From the NCBI RefSeq assembly GCF_001653455.1, contig NZ_CP011486.1:1488001-1552000 (forward strand): 64,000 bases of DNA, written 5' to 3'. The DNA comes from Helicobacter pylori (GTDB taxonomy: Bacteria > Campylobacterota > Campylobacteria > Campylobacterales > Helicobacteraceae). Below the pieces are notes generated by a model, which was given only the letters and a program-made list of their open reading frames with translations, was not told the DNA's origin and did no database searches. Below, piece by piece: positions 8,760 to 17,957 of the stretch; within the stretch, counting starts at the first letter, position 1, and each line of letters begins with the position of its first letter. The position numbers and the translations under genes were made by a program.

Positions 8760-8957
8760 GTGTTTATTGCCGCCAAGATCGATAGGAATCGTATATTAGT
8801 AAATTTAAGAATGCTCAACGAACAAGCCTTTAAGGTGCTGCAAAGTCAAAATTCACTAGATCTGCAAGCAGAAAAGGAACTAAACAATGCTTTGGGAAGC
8901 ATTACTGACTATGACTGGCATTGTGGAGGAACTTATGGAAGAAACTTGTATTCTTAA
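8760..8957 (+). CDS. Small hypothetical protein
   Basis: A 65-residue frame starting at GTG (8760), 5 bases after the previous stop, with AGAGG about 9 bases upstream. The product is soluble and mixed helical, ending with a Gly/aromatic segment (DWHCGGTYGRN). There is no recognisable domain. Its placement, tight spacing and the good ribosome-binding site of the next frame suggest a small operon. The GTG start is uncertain. Confidence 0.4.
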   Translation: MFIAAKIDRNRILVNLRMLNEQAFKVLQSQNSLDLQAEKELNNALGSITDYDWHCGGTYGRNLYS

Positions 8958-8969
8958 TGGGGAGTCAAA

Positions 8970-9110
8970 ATGAGCGGTGAGAATAAGAAGAAATGGGAAC
9001 AATAAACGCCAACATTGACAAAGGTGCGGGTGCATAAAAGCCCGCTACCAATCAATGGTGGTGGCAATGATGGCGGTCAATGGTATGGTGGGATTAAACG
9101 CTTTATTTAA
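8970..9110 (+). pseudogene. Third small gene, interrupted by an in-frame stop
   Basis: An ATG at 8970 with GGGGAG 6 bases upstream begins an 11-residue peptide (MSGENKKKWEQ) stopped by TAA at 9003-9005. The same frame then stays open for 34 codons to TAA at 9108-9110, with a Gly/Asn-rich end (INGGGNDGGQWYGG). The simplest reading is a 46-residue protein broken by one nonsense change. The alternative is an 11-residue peptide followed by chance coding. The bases from 9111 to 9179 show nothing else. Confidence 0.35.
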
Positions 9111-9179
9111 AACGCCCTAACCCCATAAACGCTATTCTTGTCATTCTCTCCAGCCCCACCAAACCCTATTTTTAGCCCC

Positions 9180-10448
9180 TTATTCAAATAACTTCAAATA
9201 ATTTTTATCCATTTCCCCAAAATCCCCAAAACCTTCCTTAGCGATCGCGCTTGACAAAGCAACAGGCACAGCGTTGCCCACTTGTTCGCAACGCTTGGTG
9301 TGTGAGCCAAAAAATTTGTAAGAAGTAGGGAAGCCGGTAATGCTTGCTGCTTCTCTAATGGTGATACTTCTATGCTCTGTTGGGTGTAAGGGGAAATTAC
9401 TATGCCCTGGCACTAAAGTGGGAGATAAGGCGTCCATTTTTAAACGCATGGTATTGCCTCTAGAGTAGAATTTAGAAATTTGTAAATGTTTAGGCAAACT
9501 CTCAATGCATTCTTGAATATTTTTGCCTTCTTGTATGTATTTAAAGCGTTCAATGGTTTTAGGGCTGTGTTGCATGGGCAAATTGTCTGTATCACCTAAA
9601 TTGGAATAATCAATCAAATTAAAAGCGTCTCTAATTAAAAAAGGTTTTTTAAAGCTTGTAGGTAAATCTTTGAAATCTAACTTGGTGTTGATTTCATCGC
9701 TTAAATGGGTGGGTTTAGGGAATATGAAATTAAAGGGCAGATCGTTTCTAATAGCCACTATAATCAATCTTTCTCTTTTGGTCGCGCTCCCATACCATGC
9801 ACTATTTAAGACTTTAAACTCTGCACGATAGCCCAAGTTTTCATAAATTTTTAAAATATCATCTATGACACCATGCAATAAATGGTTGAGTTTCTTTTGC
9901 AAGTCTTGTTTTTTTTGGCGTAAATTTAAGCCGTAATTTTCAAATTCTTTAGTGATAGAATTCTTTTTTCTTAACTCCGCTTTTTTGCCCTTATAATTTT
10001 CTAACTCTTGGTATAAAATATCCACTTCTTGTAAAATTTTAGGATCTGAATTTTGCGGCAAAATTTTAGCATTTAGCATGCCTTTTACATTTTCTATAAT
10101 GCTGACTTTTGGCTTTAGGGTTTTGATTATATCCAAATAATAGCGGTAAAAATAATTGCGTTTATCATTAGGCGAGCGCTCCCCAGCTAAGGAAAAACTT
10201 TTGCACACAATACCAGCAAAAATAACATCAATCTCTTGTTTTATTTGCGCTTGTAATTTTTTAGGGTCAATTTCTGTAATGCTCGTTTGATCTATGATGG
10301 CATCTTTTAATTCTTTATTGTTATGGAGTAAAGTTTTTAGGGCATCTTTGTCTATATCATTAACATAGAGCGTTTTAAAACCTTGTTGGATAAAGCCTAA
10401 ATGCGAACCACCAGCCCCCACAAAAAATTCACAAACATTATATGCCAT
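9180..10448 (-). CDS. DNA (cytosine-5) methyltransferase of a type II R-M system
   Basis: A 422-residue m5C methyltransferase. Motif I is FFVGAGGSHLGF with AdoMet-binding VNDID; motif IV is GIVCKSFSLAGER near residue 77, where the usual Pro before the catalytic Cys is Val. Motif VI is SIIENVKGML, motif VIII ATKRERL, and motifs IX/X are TIREAASITGFP and CEQVGNAVPVA. A Lys-rich coiled-coil insert (about residues 130-180) sits between motifs VI and VIII. The target-recognition region gives no sequence specificity that I can predict. It lies 114 bases downstream of the likely nuclease gene on the same strand. All key motifs are present, so it is probably active. Confidence 0.92.
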   Translation of the reverse strand: MAYNVCEFFVGAGGSHLGFIQQGFKTLYVNDIDKDALKTLLHNNKELKDAIIDQTSITEIDPKKLQAQIKQEIDVIFAGIVCKSFSLAGERSPNDKRNYFYRYYLDIIKTLKPKVSIIENVKGMLNAKILPQNSDPKILQEVDILYQELENYKGKKAELRKKNSITKEFENYGLNLRQKKQDLQKKLNHLLHGVIDDILKIYENLGYRAEFKVLNSAWYGSATKRERLIIVAIRNDLPFNFIFPKPTHLSDEINTKLDFKDLPTSFKKPFLIRDAFNLIDYSNLGDTDNLPMQHSPKTIERFKYIQEGKNIQECIESLPKHLQISKFYSRGNTMRLKMDALSPTLVPGHSNFPLHPTEHRSITIREAASITGFPTSYKFFGSHTKRCEQVGNAVPVALSSAIAKEGFGDFGEMDKNYLKLFE

Positions 10449-10562
10449 TTAATATTTCCTTATATCTTTTTTTATACTTATTGTAAAGTGAATATTTTTC
10501 AATATGCTTAATAAAATTTTCTTTATTGCTGGTAAAAGGGTTAAAGATTAATCGCCTTTGCG

Positions 10563-11537
10563 CTAATCTTTTAGTAAAACTAAAAAAGCAAAATCATCTT
10601 TTGCGATATTAAGCCATGATGAAATGTATCTTGAATTTGACTCAGTCAAAAACAAGACTTCATGGTTGTTAAAATGCATCTTAATGCGTTTTGCAATTTC
10701 ATTATTTTTTAAATTAAGCGTATTATTTTCTACAAGTTTAAAAATTTCAATGTAGTAAGGCTTGATATAACTTTCAAAAATCATCACAAGAAATTCGCTA
10801 TAACTCATATTGACAAAGTTTAAACCTATGCTTGTGGGATAATTTTTGCTATCAATAAAACCTAGCACAGATAGCGTGATAAAAACATTGCGCCAATTAC
10901 CGTTATTAAGCGAATTGGTCTTTTTTAAAATCGTTTCTTCTATGTTTTTACGATGCGCTAATTGATTTTTAAATTTAAAAATGGCTAAAACTTGGAGCAA
11001 AAAATACACTTCAAAAAACCTAATATCGCGCACATAATAAGGCGAAATGACCTTAAAATCCTTATGTTTTGTTTCTCTTAATTTTTCTAATTCACTATCA
11101 TTAATGCATCTAACAGCTAAATTATGCGAATTGATTTCTAAAATTTTCTTGCTTTTAGGGTATTTAAAAAGCCCCACATTAAAATCGTTGTTTTTTAAAA
11201 CGCTTTCAGGAAAAATCAACACACTATTAAAATTTTGGCAAAATTCATAATTTTTAAGGCTCAGAGTGTTTTCAAAAAAATATTCGTATTGAAAAATTTG
11301 ACCAATACCACGCACATACTCGCTCACTCCAATAGATCCGCCCTTGCACTCTATAATGGCTCTAACTTTATTGTTTTCAAAAAGCGTGAAATCTGCTGTA
11401 ATGCCATTGATATAAGTGTCTTCTCTTAAAAGTTTAAAATCTTTATGATCTATTTCTAAAATAGAACAAATATCTTTTTGAATGTTGGTGTTATTGGCGA
11501 TTAGATCTTGGAAGTCTCTTTCTAGTTTATAAGGCAT
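10563..11537 (-). CDS. Probable type II restriction endonuclease
   Basis: A 324-residue protein beside the cytosine methyltransferase. Near residue 45-70 it has ITADFTLF followed about 11 residues later by AIIECKGG, a PD-(D/E)xK nuclease core (Asp, then Glu-x-Lys). A later GIGQIFQYEYFF segment is typical of the helix after the core. The C-terminal half is AT-rich in codon use and not conserved to my eye. The pairing and orientation (nuclease first, methyltransferase second, both minus) support the call. The recognition sequence is unknown. Confidence 0.75.
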   Translation of the reverse strand: MPYKLERDFQDLIANNTNIQKDICSILEIDHKDFKLLREDTYINGITADFTLFENNKVRAIIECKGGSIGVSEYVRGIGQIFQYEYFFENTLSLKNYEFCQNFNSVLIFPESVLKNNDFNVGLFKYPKSKKILEINSHNLAVRCINDSELEKLRETKHKDFKVISPYYVRDIRFFEVYFLLQVLAIFKFKNQLAHRKNIEETILKKTNSLNNGNWRNVFITLSVLGFIDSKNYPTSIGLNFVNMSYSEFLVMIFESYIKPYYIEIFKLVENNTLNLKNNEIAKRIKMHFNNHEVLFLTESNSRYISSWLNIAKDDFAFLVLLKD

Positions 11538-11568
11538 GTTAGTTTAGATGGTTTAAAAATCATGAAAG

Positions 11569-11593
11569 TTTTAAGTGCAAAATGCACTTAAAA
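11569..11593. terminator. Stem-loop terminator between tsf and the R-M genes
   Basis: A perfect 11-base stem, TTTTAAGTGCA (11569-11579) with TGCACTTAAAA (11583-11593), and a 3-base loop. The A/T flanks give a short T run on either strand, so it can end rpsB-tsf transcription on the minus strand. It begins 3 bases past the tsf stop. Confidence 0.8.
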
Positions 11594-11595
11594 TC

Positions 11596-12663
11596 TCACT
11601 TCATTTGCAAAGCCACTTCTTCAGCGAAATTCTCTGCCTTTTTCTCAATGCCTTCGCCCAATTCAAAACGCGCATACTCAGTGATCTCTAACGCATCGTT
11701 TAATTCTTTGGAATAATCAGCAATGACTTGAGCGATCGTTTTTTTATCGTCCATGACATAGAATTGCCCTAAAAGGGTCAGGCGTTGATCAATAAGAGTG
11801 TTATCAGCGATAAACCTTTCCATTTTTCCAGGAACGATTTTATCCCAGATTTTTTCAGGTTTGCCCTGCTCTTTCAATTCGTCTTCAAAGGCTTTCTTTT
11901 GATGGGCTAAAACTTCATCGCTCAATTCAATGCGGCTCCCAAAAGCGGGAATGTTTTTCAAAGGCTTGCCCAATCGTTTGGCCTCTTCATTGTCTTTTTC
12001 AATTTCAGCGATCAAGGCTAAAGTTTCTTTTTTGACAAAATCAAGGCTAAAGTCTTTGCAATCTAATACTTGAGGCTTCATCGCTGCGGCATGCATAGCG
12101 ATATTTCTAGCCAGTTCAACCACTTTTGGAGCGTTTTCCTCATTATTGTATTTCATGGTGATTAACACGCCCACTCTAGCGTTAGAATGCGCATAACCAT
12201 TGATGATATGAGAGCTTGGGGCTTTAGAGTTAGCGATTTTCCTCACTAAAATGTTTTCACCAATCACAGCGATTTGAGAGTGCAAATATTCTTCAAAAGG
12301 CTTGTTGTCTAACGGGCTTTTAAGCAATTCTTCTGTGGTGTGTGTGTTGTGGGCTTTGATCGTTTCTAAAGTTTTTTTAACCAATTCCTTAAAGCCCTCA
12401 TTTTTAGCCACAAAATCCGTTTCACTATTGATTTCTACCATGACCGCGCTTTTAAAATCAGGTGCAACTTCCAAAGCGACCACGCCCTCAGAAGCGATCC
12501 TATCGGCTTTTTTAGCGGCTTTGCTCAAGCCCTTTTCGCGCAAGAAATCAATAGCCTTTTGCAAATCCCCAGCCACTTCCACAAGGGCTTTTTTGCAATC
12601 CATCATGCCCGCATCGGTTAAGTCTCTTAGTTTTTTGACTAATTGAGCGCTAATTTCTGACAT
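11596..12663 (-). CDS. tsf: Elongation factor Ts
   Basis: EF-Ts recycles EF-Tu by releasing GDP during translation. The 355-residue product has the N-terminal UBA-like domain with LRDLTDAGMMDCKKAL (residues 11-26) and the core TDFVAKNEGF segment near 81 that inserts into EF-Tu. It is longer than E. coli EF-Ts (283), with an extra region in the C-terminal core, as is usual for epsilonproteobacteria. Its ATG shares one base with the rpsB stop, so it is translated from the rpsB transcript, and a stem-loop terminator follows. Confidence 0.97.
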   Translation of the reverse strand: MSEISAQLVKKLRDLTDAGMMDCKKALVEVAGDLQKAIDFLREKGLSKAAKKADRIASEGVVALEVAPDFKSAVMVEINSETDFVAKNEGFKELVKKTLETIKAHNTHTTEELLKSPLDNKPFEEYLHSQIAVIGENILVRKIANSKAPSSHIINGYAHSNARVGVLITMKYNNEENAPKVVELARNIAMHAAAMKPQVLDCKDFSLDFVKKETLALIAEIEKDNEEAKRLGKPLKNIPAFGSRIELSDEVLAHQKKAFEDELKEQGKPEKIWDKIVPGKMERFIADNTLIDQRLTLLGQFYVMDDKKTIAQVIADYSKELNDALEITEYARFELGEGIEKKAENFAEEVALQMK

Positions 12664-13457
12664 TATTCGGCTCCTTGAGTGATTTCTTTTTGGATTTCAG
12701 CGAGCATTTCTTCTTTTTCTTCATTGCTCACGAACTCTATTTCTTCGCTATTTTCATCTGCATGGACGATTTCTTCTTGCATGAGTTCTCGCCCCTCTAA
12801 AATCGCCTCGCTCATTTCTTTACAGAACAATCTGATGGAGCGGATCGCATCATCATTTCCAGGAATGGGGTAATCCACTAAATCAGGGTCGCAGTTAGTG
12901 TCTAAGGGGGCCACGATAGGGATATGGAGCTTTCTCGCTTCTGCAACGGCGATTTTTTCTTTAGCCACATCAATCACAAAAATCATATCAGGGATTTTTT
13001 TCATGTGGCGCACCCCACCAAGATACTTGTCTAGCTTTTCTTTTTTCCTTAAAATCATGAGCTTTTCTTTTTTAGTCAATAAGTCAATTTGACCGCTGTT
13101 TTCCATTTCTTCAATGATTTCTAATTTTCTTACGGACTTTCTAATGGTGCTAAAATTCGTTAGCATGCCACCAAGCCAGCGGTAATTGACATAAGGGACT
13201 TGAATGCTTTCAGCAAATTCTTTCAAAGTCTCATTGGCTTGTTTTTTAGTGCCTACAAACATGATGCTTTTGCCTTGAGCGCTCGCATCGCGCACGATGT
13301 TATAAGTGTATCTAAAATAGCGCAAGGTTTTTTGCAAATCAATAATATGGATATTTTTCCTAACGCCAAAAATGAATTTTTTGGTTTTAGGGTTCCAACG
13401 CCTTGTTTGGTGTCCAAAATGCACACCGCATTCTAATAAATCTTTCATGGTTACCAT
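12663..13457 (-). CDS. rpsB: 30S ribosomal protein S2
   Basis: S2 joins the small subunit late and is needed for S1 binding. The 264-residue protein starts with [20 protein letters not shown], the conserved S2 signature, and has the central [10 protein letters not shown] and [15 protein letters not shown] blocks plus the [25 protein letters not shown] region (written here as separate conserved parts around residue 190). The acidic C-terminal tail is common in this group. A ribosome-binding site AAGGAG lies 7 bases before the ATG. It leads the rpsB-tsf operon, preceded by a leader of about 150 bases with a stem-loop. Confidence 0.96.
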   Translation of the reverse strand: MVTMKDLLECGVHFGHQTRRWNPKTKKFIFGVRKNIHIIDLQKTLRYFRYTYNIVRDASAQGKSIMFVGTKKQANETLKEFAESIQVPYVNYRWLGGMLTNFSTIRKSVRKLEIIEEMENSGQIDLLTKKEKLMILRKKEKLDKYLGGVRHMKKIPDMIFVIDVAKEKIAVAEARKLHIPIVAPLDTNCDPDLVDYPIPGNDDAIRSIRLFCKEMSEAILEGRELMQEEIVHADENSEEIEFVSNEEKEEMLAEIQKEITQGAE

Positions 13458-13507
13458 GAGAATTCTCCTTAAAGTTATTTTGGTTCTCTTCCTCCATGCT
13501 CGTTTGA

Positions 13508-13527
13508 TTCTTAAGATTTCTTAAGAA
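13508..13527 (-). promoter_or_regulatory. Stem-loop in the rpsB leader
   Basis: Perfect 8-base arms TTCTTAAG (13508-13515) and CTTAAGAA (13520-13527) with a 4-base loop, about 50 bases before the rpsB start. It may be a place for feedback control of S2/EF-Ts synthesis, as known for rpsB leaders in other bacteria, but no T run follows, so it is not a terminator. Confidence 0.4.
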
Positions 13528-13615
13528 CACCTAAATATAAGGATTAGCATGTGTGAATTTGACGCTGTCTTTGCCCATTTCTAAATAAAGTATAGAAAAA
13601 TGACAAAACCCTATG

Positions 13616-13621
13616 ATTATA
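13616..13621 (-). promoter_or_regulatory. -10 box for rpsB-tsf
   Basis: TATAAT on the minus strand, about 160 bases before the rpsB start, in an AT-rich stretch as in H. pylori sigma80 promoters. A second weaker TATACT lies nearer the gene at about 13590. Confidence 0.5.
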
Positions 13622-13673
13622 GCAAAAGATTAAGGTTTTTTAGCTTAAGCAAGGCTTTTAGGTTATAATAAAA

Positions 13674-13679
13674 CAAAAA
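13674..13679 (+). promoter_or_regulatory. -10 box for addA
   Basis: TATAAT with a T-rich upstream region, about 20 bases before the addA start, so the message would have only a short leader. Confidence 0.6.
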
Positions 13680-13699
13680 CAGATTTTAGGGCATGAGTG

Positions 13700-16570
13700 A
13701 TGGATACAAAAAGACAATGCATGGCGTTAAAAGCTTCAGCAGGAAGCGGGAAGACTTTCGCTTTGAGCGTGCGGTTTTTAGCCCTATTGTTTAAGGGGGC
13801 TAATCCTAGCGAGATTTTAACGCTCACTTTCACTAAAAAAGCCACCGCTGAAATGAAAGAGCGCATTTTAGATTATTTGAAATTTTTGCAAAAAGAAAAC
13901 TCTGAAAATGAAAAAGAAAAATCCCAAAATATCCTCAAAGAATTAGAAGAAAAATATAATTTAAACCCTAGTTTAGTGCAAGACAACGCCAAAAAAATCT
14001 ACCAACGCTTTTTAAACGCCGAAGTTAGAATCAGCACCATTGATGCGTTTTTCCAAAGCATTTTAAGGAAATTTTGCTGGTTTGTGGGGTTGAGCGCGAA
14101 TTTTGAAGTCAATGAAGATACAGAAGCGTACCAACAACAGCTTAATGAGAGTTTTTTGAGCGCTTTAAATAGCAAGCAGCTTGAGGAATTGAGCGTTTTT
14201 ATCACTCAATGCTTGAGTTATGATAGTTACACAAGCGATTCTGTTTTGGGGCAGTTGCATTTTTTAAAAAACAAGCTTTATTTGTTTGATTTCAATCAGC
14301 AAGAACTTGCGTTTGATGAAGAGGCTTTTTTAAAAAAATTAAGGGATTTAAACCATCGAATCCAAAACATAGAAACAGCGTCAGATACAGCTAAAAAAGC
14401 CATTAAATGCGAGAGTTTTAAAGAGTTTTTAAACAGCGCTTTAACCTGGCTTGAAAAAAAGAGCGAGTATCAATATTTCAAAAAATTCAAAGATAAAATC
14501 CCCACTTTAGAGAGCGAATGCGAAGAAATTGAAAGCGATCTCAAACGCTATTATGACGCCAAAGAAGCCGTAATATTTAAAAAATTCCCTAAATTCATCC
14601 AGCTCTATGATAAAGCCACTTCTAAAATCCAAGCCCTAGATTTTAGCGCGATTAAAGATAAGGTTTATGCGTTGTTGGATAATCAGGAAAACAGCTATAA
14701 AAATGGTTATGAAAAAATGCCGGCGGAGTTTTTTTATTTCAGGTTGGACAGCAGGATCGCGCACATTTTGATTGATGAATTTCAAGACACAAGCTTGAAT
14801 GATTATAAGATTTTAGCCCCTTTCATTGATGAGATTAAAGCCGGGATAGGGCAGGCTAAATGGCAAAGGAGCGTGTTTTTTGTGGGCGATGTCAAGCAAA
14901 GCATTTATCGCTTTAGAGGGAGTTTTAGTTCCTTGTTTGAAAGCGTTTCTAAGGATTTTTACCACGATAATTTGGAATTCAACCACCGCAGTGCGCCTTT
15001 AATCATCCATTATGTGAACACCATCTTTAAAAAGGCTTATCAAAGTTATCCCACCGCTTATTTGGAGCAAAAATACCCTAAAACTTCCAACAATAAACAT
15101 GCCACAGAGGGCTATGTTAAAATCTCGTTAGTGCCTAATGAAAGGGAGTTGTTATTAGATCAAGTCTTGCAAGAAGCTAAAAACCTTTTAAAAAATCATA
15201 TTGATCCTAAAGACATTACCATTTTATGCACCACCAATAAGGACGCTTTAGAGATTAAACGCCATTTGCAAGAGCGTTTAAGCGAAATTTGCCCCAGCAC
15301 GGAATCTAGCGCGAAATTGTCTCAATTTGTAGAATCTAAAATCATTAAAAACGCCCTAGAACACGCTTTAGCTGAAGAACCCTATAAGCCTTTTTACAAA
15401 CACAGCGTTTTAAAACTCGCTGGATATTTGCATGATGACACAATCGCGCTCCCTAGTTTTAACCCCAAAAAAGAGAGCGTGGCAAACTTTGTGTGGAGGG
15501 TGATGGAGCAATTTGAGCTTTATGAAGAGTGCGCGCAAAGTTGTTTGGAATTAGCGGTTGGGTGCGAAGATGCAAATGAATTTTTAGAAAAATTAGAGGC
15601 TAAAGAGATCGCTTCTTTCAATGCAAAAGGCGCACAGATTATGACCATTCATAAATCTAAAGGCATGCAATTCCCTTATGTGATCGTGTGCGAACGCTTG
15701 GGTAGGCCTAACTCAAGCCCCACAAGCAAATTTCTTGAAGAATATCATGGCACAGAACTTACGCGCCTTTATTATAGAATGAAAAATCGTAAGGCCGTGG
15801 ATAAAGATTACGCTAGGGCTTTAGAAAAAGAAGAAGCGGCTAAAGATCATGAAGAAATCAATATGTATTATGTCGCATTCACTAGAGCTGAGTTAGGATT
15901 GATTGTCGTGGCTAAAGACAAAAACCAAAAAAAAGACAAAAAAGAAAACAAAGATAAGGGAATGCGTGAAACATTGGATCTTGCACCTTTAGAAGCGGGA
16001 AAAATCGCACCGGTTACTTCTTCTAAAAAAGAGCCTTTAATCGCAAGCGCTCTCATCAGGTCTAATGCCTATGGCGAGCAAGTCCAAGAGATAGAAGAAG
16101 AGCCGGATATTGATTATGAGAAAAATAACGACCAAGAAGCGATCAATTTTGGTATCGCCTTGCACAAGGGATTAGAATACCAATACGCTTATCATATTCC
16201 TAAAGAAAGCGTTTTAGAATATTTGAACTACCATTATGGTTTTTATGGTTTGGATAATCAAGCGCTAGAAGAGAGTTTGGAGCTTTTTAAAAACGATAAG
16301 GAAATCCAAACGCTTTTTAAAAACAACGCCCTAAAAGGCGAAGTGGCGTTTTTATTCCAAGGGGTTGTGTCTAGGATAGATGTTTTGTTGTGGGATAGGG
16401 GGCAAAATGTGCATGTGTTAGATTATAAAAGCTCTCAAAATTACCAACAAAGCCACAAAGCGCAAGTGTCTCATTACGCCGAGTTTTTGCAAACTCAAGC
16501 CCCCCATTTTAAGGTACAAGTGGGCATTATTTACGCTCATAAAAGACTGCTTGAAAAATTATGGGTTTGA
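13700..16570 (+). CDS. addA: Helicase-nuclease AddA (RecB-like)
   Basis: AddA is the large subunit of the AddAB double-strand-break repair enzyme; in H. pylori it is linked to recombination and stomach colonisation. The 956-residue protein is a UvrD-type superfamily 1 helicase fused to a RecB-family nuclease. The Walker A SAGSGKTFAL is near residue 16, motif Ia LTLTFTKKATAEMKE follows, the Walker B ILIDEFQDTS is near 355, motif III/IV GDVKQSIYRFRG near 397 and MTIHKSKGMQFPYVI near 650. The C-terminal nuclease has IDVLLWDRG and LDYKSSQ (the DYKxS core) near 900-915. I choose the ATG at 13700; a GTG at 13697 is in frame. The addB gene is not in the window. Confidence 0.94.
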   Translation: MDTKRQCMALKASAGSGKTFALSVRFLALLFKGANPSEILTLTFTKKATAEMKERILDYLKFLQKENSENEKEKSQNILKELEEKYNLNPSLVQDNAKKIYQRFLNAEVRISTIDAFFQSILRKFCWFVGLSANFEVNEDTEAYQQQLNESFLSALNSKQLEELSVFITQCLSYDSYTSDSVLGQLHFLKNKLYLFDFNQQELAFDEEAFLKKLRDLNHRIQNIETASDTAKKAIKCESFKEFLNSALTWLEKKSEYQYFKKFKDKIPTLESECEEIESDLKRYYDAKEAVIFKKFPKFIQLYDKATSKIQALDFSAIKDKVYALLDNQENSYKNGYEKMPAEFFYFRLDSRIAHILIDEFQDTSLNDYKILAPFIDEIKAGIGQAKWQRSVFFVGDVKQSIYRFRGSFSSLFESVSKDFYHDNLEFNHRSAPLIIHYVNTIFKKAYQSYPTAYLEQKYPKTSNNKHATEGYVKISLVPNERELLLDQVLQEAKNLLKNHIDPKDITILCTTNKDALEIKRHLQERLSEICPSTESSAKLSQFVESKIIKNALEHALAEEPYKPFYKHSVLKLAGYLHDDTIALPSFNPKKESVANFVWRVMEQFELYEECAQSCLELAVGCEDANEFLEKLEAKEIASFNAKGAQIMTIHKSKGMQFPYVIVCERLGRPNSSPTSKFLEEYHGTELTRLYYRMKNRKAVDKDYARALEKEEAAKDHEEINMYYVAFTRAELGLIVVAKDKNQKKDKKENKDKGMRETLDLAPLEAGKIAPVTSSKKEPLIASALIRSNAYGEQVQEIEEEPDIDYEKNNDQEAINFGIALHKGLEYQYAYHIPKESVLEYLNYHYGFYGLDNQALEESLELFKNDKEIQTLFKNNALKGEVAFLFQGVVSRIDVLLWDRGQNVHVLDYKSSQNYQQSHKAQVSHYAEFLQTQAPHFKVQVGIIYAHKRLLEKLWV

Positions 16571-16593
16571 AATTAAACATTTTAAGGTTGTCT

Positions 16594-17910
16594 ATGAACT
16601 TCAAAAAAACAGAAAACGCGCTCAGTTTGACGCTTAAAAACTTTATTAAAAGCGAGTCTTTTGGGGGGATTTTCCTTTTTTTAAACGCTGTTTTAGCGAT
16701 GGTGGTGGCTAATTCGTTTTTAAAAGAAAGTTATTTTGCTCTGTGGCACACCCCTTTTGGGTTTCAAATAGGGGATTTTTTTATCGGCTTTAGTTTACAT
16801 AATTGGATTGATGATGTTTTAATGGCGTTATTCTTTTTAATGATAGGCTTAGAGATTAAGCGAGAGTTGTTGTTTGGGGAATTATCCAGCTTTAAAAAAG
16901 CTTCTTTTCCTGTGATTGCAGCTCTTGGGGGCATGATAGCTCCAGGGTTGATTTATTTTTTCCTTAACGCTGATACGCCCTCTCAACATGGTTTTGGGAT
17001 CCCTATGGCGACGGATATTGCATTCGCTTTAGGCGTGATCATGCTTTTAGGCAAGAGGGTGCCTACCGCTCTAAAGGTTTTTTTAATCACTCTAGCGGTG
17101 GCTGATGACTTGGGGGCTATTGTAGTGATTGCGCTTTTTTATACCACGAATTTAAAATTCGCATGGCTTTTAGGGGCTTTAGGGGTGGTTCTTGTTTTAG
17201 CTCTATTGAACCGCTTGAATGCCCGATCGCTTGTTCCTTACTTGCTTTTAGGGGTGTTGCTTTGGTTTTGCGTGCATCAAAGCGGTATCCATGCGACGAT
17301 TGCTGCGGTGGTTCTAGCCTTTATGATACCGGTGAAAATCCCTAAAGATTCTAAAAATGTAGAGCTTTTAGAATTGGGCAAACGATACGCAGAAACAAAT
17401 TCAGAAGTCCTTTTAACCAAAGAGCAGCAAGAAATCTTACACTCCATTGGAGAAAAAGCAAACGCCTTGCAAAGCCCCTTAGAAAGATTGGAGCATTTTT
17501 TAGCGCCCGTTAGCGGGTATTTCATCATGCCCTTATTTGCGTTTGCAAATGCAGGGGTGAGCGTTGATTCTAGCATTAATTTAGAAGTGGATAAGGTGCT
17601 TTTAGGGGTCATTTTGGGGCTTTGTTTGGGCAAGCCTTTAGGGATTTTCTTAATCACTTTTATAGGCGAAAAATTTAAAATCACCGCGCGCCCTAAAGGC
17701 ATCAGTTGGTGGCATATTTTAGGGGCAGGGCTTTTAGCTGGGATTGGCTTTACCATGTCTATGTTTATTTCTAATTTGGCTTTCACTAGCGAGCATAAAG
17801 ATGCTATAGAAGTGGCAAAAATTGCGATTTTATTGGGATCTTTGATTTCTGGGATCATAGGGGCTTTGTATTTATTTTTACTAGACCAAAAAGCGGCTTT
17901 AAAGAAATAG
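16594..17910 (+). CDS. nhaA: Na+/H+ antiporter NhaA
   Basis: An inner-membrane antiporter that extrudes Na+ for H+ and helps pH and salt homeostasis. From the ATG at 16594 the product is 438 residues, the H. pylori length; an in-frame ATG at 16561 would add 11 residues but overlaps the addA end. Expected features are about twelve hydrophobic helices, LMALFFLMIGLEIKREL near residue 75, PMATDIAFALGV with the ion-binding Asp, and the paired Asp residues in LAVADDLGAIVVIALFYT. A hydrophilic insert of about 60 residues near 255-310, distinctive for H. pylori NhaA, separates two membrane parts. Confidence 0.96.
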   Translation: MNFKKTENALSLTLKNFIKSESFGGIFLFLNAVLAMVVANSFLKESYFALWHTPFGFQIGDFFIGFSLHNWIDDVLMALFFLMIGLEIKRELLFGELSSFKKASFPVIAALGGMIAPGLIYFFLNADTPSQHGFGIPMATDIAFALGVIMLLGKRVPTALKVFLITLAVADDLGAIVVIALFYTTNLKFAWLLGALGVVLVLALLNRLNARSLVPYLLLGVLLWFCVHQSGIHATIAAVVLAFMIPVKIPKDSKNVELLELGKRYAETNSEVLLTKEQQEILHSIGEKANALQSPLERLEHFLAPVSGYFIMPLFAFANAGVSVDSSINLEVDKVLLGVILGLCLGKPLGIFLITFIGEKFKITARPKGISWWHILGAGLLAGIGFTMSMFISNLAFTSEHKDAIEVAKIAILLGSLISGIIGALYLFLLDQKAALKK

Positions 17911-17920
17911 CTAAAAATGC

Positions 17921-17926
17921 TATAAT
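17921..17926 (+). promoter_or_regulatory. -10 box for the yajC-secD-secF operon
   Basis: TATAAT preceded by TGC (TGCTATAAT), 31 bases before the yajC ATG. It is the only good promoter in the 47-base gap after nhaA. Confidence 0.65.
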
Positions 17927-17957
17927 TTGAGATTAAAACATCTTTTAAGGAAATTGA

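Noticed and set aside
12302-12646. Long open frames opposite tsf and rpsB
   Set aside because: They are shadows of highly expressed genes; codon use and lack of start signals argue against coding.
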